From Oryzias latipes (taxonomy: Eukaryota > Chordata > Actinopteri > Beloniformes > Adrianichthyidae): a DNA stretch of 64,000 nucleotides. The notes under the pieces were generated by a model. That model did not search any database. It saw only the letters and a program-made list of their open reading frames with translations, and was not told the DNA's origin. The stretch is from NCBI RefSeq assembly GCF_002234675.1, contig NC_019870.2, forward strand, positions 5,712,485-5,776,484, written 5' to 3'. The translations under genes were made by a program, and so were the position numbers. This document shows, piece by piece, positions 23,501 through 33,700 of the stretch; positions within the stretch are counted from its first letter, which is position 1; the number at the start of each line of letters is the position of its first letter.

Positions 23501-26500
23501 TTCTCTCTAAGCTTTTTTGACATCTACAAAATCCAGGACCTTTCAAAGCAACAGTTGTGTTATGAACTCTTTTCTAAGCTTAAAGACGCATTCCAATAAC
23601 AATGGCGTTTTGGGTCTTTTTAACATGTTCTCGTGACATTTTCTGATGTTAGAAGACATAGATTAAGAAAATTAAGCTTAAAACTGCATTTCTGAGTATT
23701 TCTTTAGTCAAATCGTGAATCAGGAGCAGACAAAAGAAATGCAGTCGTAAAAAGATCTTATTTGTGTCGCAGAAAATAAGCTCCAAGCAGAAACTCCCCG
23801 CTCTGTTGCTCTGTGCCAACAGTCCGGCCCACAACATGGAGGTGAATTTCAAGTTTTTTGAAGGACCACCGGGAAATAAAATAGATCAGAAGATGATCAG
23901 AGTGGGACTTTAATTGTTCAAAAACAAAAAAAGAGCTTTTTCTTTGTTTATCGTTGAGGTCAAATGTCCACAGCCACACTTAAAAGGGTTTGTAAGAGAA
24001 ATATTTAATAAATATATGACTATATATTTCTTTTTATATATTTCTTTTTTTTAACCTAAACACAAGAAGTGAATTATTAATAACTCAAATCTACTCGCAA
24101 AAAAATAGTAAGTAAAGTTAACTTTTAAGTTTTAGTGATCAAATCCTGTCTATATTAACTAAGGATGTTGGAAAATGAGAATGAGGAAGCATAAATAACA
24201 TTTAACTATAATTTTTTTGCTTTTAGATAACATTTAATTGAAATAAAAACGTTAAACATGTATGGAAATTTTTTTTTTTATACCTGCCTGTTCCGAATGT
24301 CTGTAAGTTATCAGAGTAGAATTAATTTATGTAAATTTTCCCCAAATTTCCCTTTCAGGACTGGAAACCTTCAGCCAGCTGGTGTATGAGGATGACTATG
24401 GAGCTGTAAGTGAAGAGCTGTTGCTGTTTGCCTCTGCTCTCACCAAAGGTCTTGCCGTTAAACTAGAGTTAAGGTTTAAAAAGTTTTCTTTTGTGTGCAA
24501 AACCTCTGAACTTTCCAGAAAACCATCAATTCCACGAAAGTGAGCGACTTCCCGAGGTTTGCTCACCGAGGCATCTTGCTGGACAGCTCGCGCCATTTTC
24601 TCCCCATTAAAGTCCTCTTGGCTAATCTGGTACGACCTTTTCCCAGTGTCATTGAATTCATTAAATTGAATCATTTGATGGAATTTCCTCGTTTATGTTA
24701 CGCTGTTTGTTCAAACAGGAAACGATGGCCATGAACAAGTTCAATGTTTTCCACTGGCACATCGTTGACGACCAGTCCTTCCCGTATCTGAGCCGGACGT
24801 TCCCACAGCTGAGTCAGCAGGTCAGTCAGTCGGCGGCAGCTCTGTTTTGCCATCTTGTTGGGTACGCGGCGTTAACGCCTCGCCATGTTCTTAGGGAGCT
24901 TACCACCCCTACAGCCACGTGTACACGCCTTCTGACGTGAAAATGGTGATCGAGTTTGCTCGCCTGAGGGGCATCCGGGTCATCCCGGAGTTCGACACCC
25001 CAGGACACACGCAGTCCTGGGGGAAAGGTGAGCCCCTGCCGCATTTAGCCTCAGCGTTTGACTTATTATGATTGTTTTCATTGATGTCTGCCTCCATGTC
25101 TTCCCTCTCAGGCCAGATGGATTTGCTCACCCCGTGTTTCTCCGGTGCCACGCCGTCCGGCTCTTTCGGACCGGTGAACCCCATCCTGAACACCACATAC
25201 GACTTCATGAGCCGCTTCTTCAAGGAAGTGAGCGACGTGTTTCCTGACGGCTACGTTCACCTGGGAGGGGACGAGGTGGACTTCACGTGCTGGTGAGACT
25301 GCCGCACAGACCTCCTGATTTCAGACATGGCAGGCCTTAGCTGCTGCTCTCATCCTGCAGGAAGTCCAACCCGGACATTAAGAAGTTCATGGATCGGCAA
25401 GGCTTCGGGCAGGACTACAGCAAACTGGAGTCCTTCTACATCCAAAAGTCTGCTTGCTTTTTTCTGAGCTCAGATAGTTTTCCACACTAGAACAACTACA
25501 ACAATTAGCTTTTCTTTTGCTTTTCTAGACTTTTGGATATCGTCACCACAACTAAGAAGGGTTACATCATCTGGCAGGAGGTCTTTGACAATGGTGTTAA
25601 GGTAGGATTCTATATTTTAACAATTCAATTGATAACATAATTTGTGGTTACAATTTTTAGTCTATTGATTTATTTTGAGTAATCTGATTGGCCTAAAATG
25701 GATCCAGGTCATCTTTAGCCAAAACCTCAACCAGTGTGACTCAGAGATAAACACCTGGTTCTGAACAGAGCAGGTGAAGTTTTCCAGATTCCTTGGTTTT
25801 CTCGCAAGATAATCAAGTGTAAATTAAATATGTGTCCGAACAAACAAGTAAACAAGAATGAATGGCATAGTTTACAGATTATGTTTGACTAGATATTTCA
25901 CTGAGGATGAAGATCAACTTTTAAAAGTTAAGGGAAACTGGAGGCTAAAAATAAAACAAACCAGTTTAATGTCAGAATATTTTCACGGACCCGCCTGTAT
26001 GAGGCAGAAGTGGGCGTCAGATAAAAAAAAAAAACAACAACATTAAAATATGGTATAGATTTTCTCTTAACCCATTACTGTACAAGTGGAAGCTGAAACA
26101 AAAACTTCAGCCTCGTCTGACTTTTAAGGTTCGATAGATAAGTATAAAAAAAACGGTCACTAAAACTTGTCTTTCCTAAGTATTGTAATAATAAATGTCA
26201 GTCCATGAGCAACTTTATTAGCAGCATTGGCTCGTTGCAGCTGAAGCCAGACACAGTAGTGCATGTGTGGATGGGCAGCGGGAGCGATGCGGAGATGAAC
26301 AAGGTGACGACAGCAGGATACACCACCATCCTCTCCGCCCCCTGGTACCTAGATTATATTAGCTACGCTCAGGACTGGCAGAAGTACTACAAAGTCGAGC
26401 CGCTCAACTTCAACGGTCAGTTCTGTTTGAGTGGATGGGGCTCTTGTTCAGCAGGCTTACACAGATACTGCACAGCTGTGGGATTCAAATGTCACCAGCT

Positions 26501-29500
26501 GCTAAAAAGGAACAGAAGTTGGAAGCACAAAGGTTGGGAGGTTTTCTGTCCGTGTTCCTCCGTCTGAAAGCTTCATCTGACTCCTCCCATGTATGTGTGC
26601 TGTTTAGCTGAAGCCAGACACACTTATCCACGTTTGGAAGGGAAACCAGGAACAATACCAGAACGAGATGGCAAAAATTACCTCGGCAGGGTACCAGACC
26701 CTGCTGTCCTCTCCCTGGTACCTGAACCGTATCTCCTACGGCCAGGACTGGCAGAGCACTTACAAGGCCGACCCACAGGATTTTAAGGGTTTGTGTATGT
26801 TTTTTGTGTCAGTTTTATTCATTATAAGATGGGCGGGGCAGTACCATTGACTGTATATGACATCTGGACTGAGTGACCCCCTCCAAACAGGAAGTACCTA
26901 CTGGTTCCAAGAAACCAAATTCCTATAGACTTCTATTGAGATGTATAGTAAAAAGGCATTTGTCAGAATAACCATTCTTGTTGATCCTAAAAAACTTTCA
27001 TGAAATATTTTGTGTAGTTCATGTTATTCCAGTCATAAACTGACCAATCAGAGGCCTCAACAAAAGTAAGGGGTCTCATGTTGAGTGTTGCAGGTTATTT
27101 CGAAATGTTTTACAAATTTTCCCAACCCTGCTAATTAAAGTGGTAGGGATATGGACTTCCAACAAGCTCACTCCTGATTGGTGAGATTGGTTTCCACAGA
27201 AACGATTTCTCAGACTGCCTCAGACCAATCGCTGCTTAATGACGTTGTCTGGCTCCAACATGGCTTGGTTGGAGCATTTTCTATGAGCGACGTCACACTC
27301 ACTCAGTCCAGTTCTGAGATACAGTCAATGGGTGCGACCCTTAATCCATCCAAAGGCCAACAGTTTTGTTTAGAAATGCAAAGGACCAAATTAAGTAGCT
27401 GATTTTTCTTTTGTAAATAGTTCAATTGAAAGAAATCCACACTTTCTTTGCATAGCGCCTTGAAATTACTTTAAATTTGAAGCTTCGAAAACAAACTGAA
27501 TTAAATGCAATGACTGTATACATACTGTACTGGACTGAGTGAGTCTGACATCACCCATAGAAAATGCTAAGCTTCCAGCTCCAACCAAATGAAGTCGATG
27601 AAGTCACCGCCATGTTGGAGCCAGACGTCATCAGTAAGCAGTTTTTAGCCTGAGTCAGTCAATGTTTCTATGGCAACTACTCTCACCAGTCAGGAGGGAG
27701 CTTGTTGGACGTCCACATCCCTTTCACCTTTAATTTGAGAATCTGTCAGTGAAATGTTTTGATTGTTTGACGAGAGACCACATGCTTTTATTGAGGCATC
27801 TGATTGGTCAGTTTATAACTTGAATAAAAAGTAGCAGTGCAAGAATGGTTGTTCTGACAAATAGAATGACGGATAATGGCTGTTTATTTCTGTATAAAAG
27901 TTTCTGGGATTTTGGCTTCACGGGGCCAGCGGGTACTTCCTGTTTGAAACTCGATGGAGGGGTCATTCTGTTCAGTTTTCATATAAAGTCAATGATTTCA
28001 TGTTAAATGTTTTAAAAAGTACTCAAATCATTCATTTTTCGACTATTTCTTGCAAAAGAAAAAAAACAAAACCATGATTCCTCAAATTTCTTTTTAGGAC
28101 AGCTGTGAGAAATCATCCCAGCTGTCAGTTCTGTTTCTAAAATATGGAAAAAAAAATCACACACAAAAAAAATCCCAAAATGAATAATGAGAAGTCGTTT
28201 ATTCTTCCGTCTTAGAAAGCAGCAGACTGACCTAGATCAGAAAGCTGAGTCAGTTTCAGTAAAACTTTATGGGCAAAGGCCAAAGAAGATAAGAAAATCT
28301 GTAATCTGTAACCCTTGTGCTATCTTAGATGACCCCACCCTTACTTTGACGTGTTATTCCTACCATGATAAAGGTGGATAGATTTCATGTAATCCATGGA
28401 CACCAGTGAAGATCACAAATCATTGAAAAAAAACGGTTCAGAGCTCTGTCTAGTGGGTCTAGATGACCCAACTCCTAACGTTAAAGTGCCTAGGATAGCA
28501 CAAGGGTTATGGTGCAGTCTTCCTGGAATATTGACGCAAAAATCAATGCTGGAATTTCTAGGAACTACCTGCATGTTTTTGTTTTTTTTACCAGTTGCAC
28601 GAAAAATCTTCAGAATTTGGATCCGTTTCTACATCAGCACTTGGTCCACATTATTGACCAATTATTCTCATTTAAATCCTTAATTTGCCCCCCCCCCCGT
28701 GTAAGTCTATGTAAGCCTGTTGAATAAAGAGGAAGAACAATGAATGCGGCCATTTTATCACATAATCTTTGAATTGATCTAAATAACATTATATCTCATA
28801 ACGTTTGACTTTTTCCACAAGGAACTGAAGAACAAAAGAAGCTTGTGATTGGTGGAGAGGCCTGCCTGTGGGGGGAGTATGTGGACGCGACCAACCTGAC
28901 GCCCCGACTCTGGTAAGGCTTCTGGATGGATGTACGTAACGGAGGTCACGGTCACATGATCAACCACTGACCTGCCTGCGTCTTGTCGGCGCGCGAAGGC
29001 CTCGAGCCAGCGCTGTGGCAGAGCGACTGTGGAGCGCCAAAGACGTCACGGACATCAACGACGCGTACAACAGACTGTCGGCGCACCGTTGCCGCATGGT
29101 GGAGTGAGTATCATGGAGTGACTTTAGTTTCAGTGAAATGAAAAAAACAAATGAACCCTTTAACGCCATATGTGTCACCAGCAGCACCTGAACAGCGTAC
29201 GCTCTGACATACCATAAATCTGTGAATCAGCTGATTTATGTGGACTACATAAACTCTCAACTCTTTAGGCTTTTTCTTTCACAGCAATATTCTGACATAT
29301 AAAAGACTTGCTGTCGTAAAATTCCGGCCAGACACAAACAACAGTTATTGTTTTCTCCTTTATGATCAGGTTTCAAAAGGTTGGCACTTTTTGAATATAA
29401 GGGACGCCATCCGTAATACGTCACTACAAAATCCGAGTCCCTTATCGGTCAAAGTTCAATTAATTTAACTTTCAACACGCCTTCAGTGGTTTTGTACGCA

Positions 29501-30412
29501 GAGCCCAAAAACGGTTGTAGAAACTCGCGTCGCTATGCGTGAACACGAGAGTTCTGAACGCAGAGGACATAGACTTTTCATTGGACAGAAGCGCTCGGAC
29601 GCGCATCGTCAAGGGCGATGCGCGTGTAGCTTCAGTTTCGCTAGACAAAAGAATATCAACATTGGAGCTAAAGCTCAGCTGTTAAAGGGGTTAACAGGCA
29701 GAACGATCAGACCAAAAAACTGCATAATGAGGAATAAATGAACAATTTCATAAATTGCAGCTTCTTTAGAGCCAATTGTAAATAAAGCCATGTGATTGCA
29801 GTGAGATCAGTGGAGTAGTCGACTTTATTAGAGTACTTCTAGATGTTTTAAGGCTGGTCCCTAGCTATATTGTGGTTCACCGTTTATGTGTTTTACTGAT
29901 TTTGTTTAGGTTTATTTATTTATTTATTTTTACACTGCAGTGTGTTCTGTTTGGCTGATGATCTTTTTCAATTTCCTCTAATCTCCTGTACAGAGTGTGT
30001 TCTTTTCTTTTTAATTCTCAAAATCTAAACCGTAGTAAGTTTGATAGAATTTCAAAGAATGAAAACAAAGATCTGCTTGTAGATTTGGAAAACTGAAGGC
30101 ATTCTGTACAGGAGGCAGCACGGAGCTTGATTGACATGGTCAACAGCCAATCAGGACACAGAACATAATGCACTGTTTAAAGAAAAACATGCAAAATTGC
30201 ACACAAAAAAAAAATAATAATAATAATAATCGGCGAGACTGCGAAAGGTAGTTATAGCGCCAGACCTCTGTATAATAAACCTAAAAAAATTAATTGGTCT
30301 TTTTGTTTTAAATCTCTAAAACGACAATAACATGTTTCTCTTTGGAAGGCGAGGGATCCCAGCTGAGCCGCTGTTTTCCAGCTTCTGTCGGCACGAGTAC
30401 AAAGGCATATGA
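20591..30412 (+). CDS. hexb: Beta-hexosaminidase subunit beta (lysosomal, GH20)
   Basis: Removes terminal beta-linked GlcNAc/GalNAc in lysosomes, including from GM2 ganglioside as part of dimeric Hex A. Exons: 20591-20847, 20958-21109, 22266-22331, 24359-24405, 24519-24629, 24719-24820, 24895-25027, 25112-25292, 25361-25447, 25529-25601, then either 26241-26415 (11a) or 26608-26788 (11b), then 28822-28912, 28999-29103, 30349-30412. Length is 547 aa with 11a or 549 with 11b (human 556). Visible: signal peptide (residues 1-18), substrate-binding Arg191 (HRGILLD), [11 protein letters not shown], catalytic Asp343-Glu344 in HLGGDEVDF, glycosylation sequon at Asn316, and the C-terminal RHRC-like block (HRCRMVERG). 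The last exons match HEXB rather than HEXA. Splice sites are all GT/AG; the acceptor at 28998 has a poor pyrimidine tract. The oddity is the tandem duplicated exon, entered separately. The start was chosen because it begins a signal peptide; an upstream in-frame ATG at 20498 would hide it. Confidence 0.95.
22540..23050. repeat. Interspersed DNA-transposon remnant in hexb intron 3
   Basis: A GC-richer block begins 'ttcagactgggaaaaccgtt' and ends 'tccggtctgaacacactct', so short inverted ends (cagact / gtctga) may exist. Its composition differs from the AT-rich intron around it. No transposase frame is present. It resembles hAT-like remnants of fish, but the class is a guess. Confidence 0.4.
23590..23960 (-). 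repeat. Interspersed repeat family R2, copy 3 (inverted)
   Basis: Reverse complement of the right part of the copies at 12515-12985 and 17815-18245 (for example 'ctgatgttagaagacat', 'aagcttaaaactgcatttct', 'aatcaggagcagac'). Lies in hexb intron 3. Confidence 0.6.
25975..26240 (+). repeat. Interspersed repeat, copy 2, abutting hexb exon 11a
   Basis: Matches 1-356 in the same orientation. Its right end ('attagcagcat..tcgttgca') runs into the splice acceptor of exon 11a, whose AG is at 26239-26240. The acceptor of this exon therefore appears to lie in repeat-derived sequence. Confidence 0.6.
26241..26415 (+). CDS. hexb: hexb alternative exon 11a (beta-type)
   Basis: 175 bp exon, phase 0 at the start and phase 1 at the end, acceptor 'ctcgttgcag', donor 'g|gtcagt'. 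It encodes residues 404-461 plus the first base of Gly462. It holds active-site Trp413 (human HEXB Trp424) and Tyr439 (human Tyr450), followed by Asp441-Tyr442 where human HEXB has Asp452-Leu453. The loop after the Trp is short, as in HEXB. The first 15 bases (CTGAAGCCAGACACA) are identical to exon 11b. Including it together with 11b would shift the frame. Confidence 0.9.
26608..26788 (+). CDS. hexb: hexb alternative exon 11b (alpha-type), tandem duplicate of 11a
   Basis: 181 bp exon, 192 bp downstream of 11a, with the same phases (0 at start, 1 at end), acceptor 'gctgtttag' and donor 'g|gtttgt'. About 35 of 59 aligned residues match 11a. It keeps the active-site Trp413 and Tyr441, but has Asn443-Arg444, identical to HEXA Asn423-Arg424, and a loop two residues longer than 11a, again closer to HEXA. 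The frame is open throughout, splice sites are intact and the substitutions respect the fold, so it is under coding constraint rather than a decayed copy. Spliced after 11a, it would read into a TAA at 26784-26786. Confidence 0.85.
26845..27340 (-). repeat. Repeat family R1, copy in hexb intron, inverted relative to 27510-27990
   Basis: Reads 'tgaccaatcagaggcctcaa', 'aacaagctcactcctgattg' and 'ctcactcagtccag', all reverse complements of blocks in the next copy. It lies in the intron just downstream of exon 11b. Confidence 0.7.
27510..27990 (+). repeat. Repeat family R1, copy in hexb intron, forward
   Basis: Forward copy with 'ggactgagtgagtctgacat', 'catagaaaatgct', 'tctatggcaactactctcac' and 'catctgattggtc'. 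With the inverted copy 170 bp upstream it forms a hairpin-capable pair with arms of nearly 500 bases. Confidence 0.7.
28311..28507 (+). mobile_element. MITE, ACCCTTGTGCTATC family, copy 2
   Basis: Complete 197 bp copy with near-perfect terminal inverted repeats, flanked by TA on both sides (28309-28310 and 28508-28509). Lies in the hexb intron after exon 11b. Confidence 0.85.
29395..29700 (-). repeat. Interspersed repeat in last hexb intron
   Basis: Partial reverse-complement match to 385-625 (block 'ccgagtcccttatcggtcaa'). The 68-codon plus-strand frame at 29535-29741 inside it is not recognised as a protein. Confidence 0.4.
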
Positions 30413-30572
30413 GCGCCTGAGGCTGACTGGGGAACAAAAGGGAATCAAACCTGCATGGATCAACTGCAAGTCTGGGCTTTTTTTTTTTTTTAAGGAAATA
30501 GTGTTTTTTTTAAGAAGAATTTAATTAAAAAAAATCAAATGCTGCCTTTTCCCAGCAGTGCTGAGAAACAAT

Positions 30573-30578
30573 TTTATT
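30573..30578 (-). terminator. gfm2: gfm2 polyadenylation signal (AATAAA, minus strand)
   Basis: The first AATAAA on the minus strand after the gfm2 stop codon, about 205 bases downstream of it. It lies inside the presumed 3'UTR of hexb, so the two convergent transcripts overlap. Confidence 0.5.
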
Positions 30579-30717
30579 GATTGTGGCGGCGCTATTTTAC
30601 TCCTCTGAATGTCTGATGGTCAAACAGGAGCTCTTCTGCCGTCACTGAACCCCAACTGTTAAATAATTGGATCCAAATTGATTTTACATTATTTACAATT
30701 CTGTGAATGTTTTTCAC

Positions 30718-30723
30718 AATAAA
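30718..30723 (+). terminator. hexb: hexb polyadenylation signal (AATAAA)
   Basis: A clean AATAAA about 305 bases after the hexb stop and 57 bases before the gfm2 stop codon on the other strand. It is the best candidate on the plus strand in the hexb-gfm2 gap. Confidence 0.55.
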
Positions 30724-30779
30724 TCTTCATCCTCTGTGACGATCCGAGTGTGATGGTTCCTGCGAGTCCTCTGTCCGGG

Positions 30780-33700
30780 TCACAGCAGACCAGCCGCCCG
30801 TCTGAGCAGATTATTCTGGTCCTGAGAGCTCATGGCCTCGTAGGCGGCCAGCTCCAGGGAGAAGGTGGCGTTTCCGGACGTCAGGGTTCGCAGAGCGGTG
30901 GAATAGCCCTGCGATGAGAGAACAGGCCGGCCGTGAGGGTCACTGAAACCAAAGGGGGATCCTGATGGACTCACCATCATCTCTGCCAGCGGGGCACTCG
31001 CCAGCAGCACCTTGCTGTCATGACGACTCTGAATGTCTCTGACCACCCCCCGTCGCTGAGCCACGTCTCCCAGCACGGCGCTGAGGTGCTCCTCTCCCAC
31101 GGTCACCTCCAGGGACATGACGGGCTCCAGAACCTGCCCTCCTGCCAGCCTCAGCGCCTGCAATCAAAGCCACAGCTGCAGCTTTTCAGCATTCCCGCAG
31201 CCGGACGCTGCACACGTGTTCCAGCTTCACCTTCAGCATGCAGCGGGACACGCAGGCCGACACCATGGTGGGGGACGTTCCTGCCGCCGTGGTAACGCTC
31301 TGGATCAGAGCAGAGATGCCCTGCACAGGACAACCCAACACTGGACCTGATGGAGGAGGAGGAGGAGGAGGTTTGCTCACCCGAAATTCAGCTCCTCAGG
31401 TCACATGGACATTTGTCTTATAAGCACCAAAAAGGTAAAACATCCGAGAATCAAATGCTTGAAAACACTTAAATAGTTAAAATTGTAAAAAACATTTTGT
31501 TTGATCAATAAAAGGAAAGACTTGAAAAAAGCAAAAATACAAACTGTTCTTTCGTTCACTGTAAAATGCTGTTATATTGACTCTGTAACTCTTGTGCTAT
31601 CCTAGGCACTTTAACGTTGGGAGTTGGGTCATCTAGACCCACTAGACAGAGCATTGAACCTTTTTACTTCAATGATTTGTGATCCTCACTGGTATCCATG
31701 GATTACATGAAATCTTTCCACCTTTGTCATGGTAGGGAGAACACGTCAATGGAAGGGTGGGGTCATCTAAGATAGCACAAGGGTTAAACATCAATTATTA
31801 AAGATTTAAAAATACTGCTGTATTGAGGAGTAAAGAGGCTTCAGTCCCCCGCCAATCATCTCTTAAACTGTTGTAAAAGCCTTCCCAGGGGTCTTTTGCC
31901 TATAATAATGCCGTTTTTAGGCAAAAAGGTCAGAAAATGTAAACAACAGATGCATGAAGCTAACTCAACAGCAGAGTTTGGTACCTGAAGGCAGCACTGA
32001 GGCTTTGAGTCCAGAAAAAGTCCTGTAGTTGAGAGAATTTGATGCTGGACATGAATGTAAGCCCAAATTTTACTGTTTGAATATAATTCCACTTTAAATC
32101 TATTCTCCGTTTCATATTAAAATTATGTGAAACACAAGCCTGGATTTTTTTTTTTTTCAAATCTATAGATTTACTTTTTTTAAAAATTATATATATTTAA
32201 AAAAAATCAATTTAGTGACCTAATATAGGAAAAACACAAAAATTTTGTTTGAGGAATTAATCTTCACATAATATCAAAAATATGATCACAAATAATGAGA
32301 CCATAATTTAAATTAAAAAAGAAACTAGATGTGGAGCTTCTATTCAGATGAAGATCTATTCCTGCTTTTTTAAATTTGAAAGAAATGCTGCAGCCTCTTC
32401 AAAAGATGCTGTTTTGATCATATCAGATGTCAGACTTTGGTAAACTCTTCCATCCTGATTTAAAAAAAACATAAAACTGACCCGGAAACAGCAGCCGTGA
32501 CTCGATGTTACCTTGAAGACATGAGCTGTCCACGCCATTCTTCACCGCCTCCTTCATTTCTGCTGTCAGCTGTTCCTCAAGTTCCTTGGTGAAGGTCACC
32601 TCACACACAGCGCCCTCTGCAGGTCTGACCGTGAGCTGCACCGTGACCACGTGTCTCCGCTCTCCCACCGTTCGGTCCAGCGTGTCTGCGTCACACATGC
32701 ACACAGAGCGGCGGCGTTACGGGCAGCGGGTGAGGGGCGGCGCTCGCAGGGTTCTGAGGGCCGTACTTGTGGCTGAGGCCTCGTGCAGGACCGTCTCTCT
32801 GTAGGCCACCTGCAGAGGGCCCAGGTCGGTCTCGATGCCGTACTCTCTCCTGATGCGGTCGTGGAGGATTTCGATGTGCAGCTCTCCCATCCCGCACAGG
32901 ATGATCTGAGGACAGAAAACCTTCAGCTGCCTGAAGAGGAGAAGAGAAGCCAAACCGGAATCCAAAGCAGGTTATACCTGACCAGAATCAGGGTCCACCC
33001 TGACTTTAAGGCTCGGGTCTTCTCTCTGAAGACAACTGAGAGCGTTCTCCAGATCTGGCGGGGGAGAGGTGAGACCATAAGAGGATAGCTGGAGGTAAAA
33101 AGTCACATGCGTGATCAGAACACCCACCCGGCTGCTTGGCCGTGGAGGGGGGCTCTATAGTGCAGAAGAAGACCGGCTCAGGGACCTCCACTCCGGAGAG
33201 GATGATGCTGGGATGTTCTCCCTTTCCGGTCCCGCCGTGGTTCTGGGCTCGTCGAGCTGCAGCTGCTGCAGACGCTTTGGAGGAGACGATGGTGTCTCCA
33301 GTGACGGTCTGCGAGAGCGCAAAGCTGTTCAGAACGCCACAGGAGCGCTTAAAGAGAACAACCGTTCTCCTGTTCTACCTGCTTGAGTCCCACAGTGAGC
33401 GCGATGTTCCCTGCAGACATGGAGGGGATTTCCACGTGCTGGTCAGCAAACGGCACCAGCAGCCTGCTCATCCTCTCACTGCAAACGCAGAAGAATTAGC
33501 AGTGGACCTGAGGCCGTTTGGCTGTCACAGTAACACATACGTGCAGTTCCTGTTCAGGTTGTGGACGGCTGTCTGTGGTTTCACGGTTCCCGAGTAGATC
33601 CTTAAGAAGACCAGAGGGCCGCGCTGCTTGTCATGGAGAACCTTGAAGGCCAGAGCACACAAGTCGTCTTTGTACCACCGCCTAAAAGATTTAAAACAAC

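Noticed and set aside
26608-26788. Exon 11b as a decayed pseudo-exon
   Set aside because: Frame, phase, both splice sites and all fold and active-site residues are intact, and differences from 11a match the HEXA pattern.
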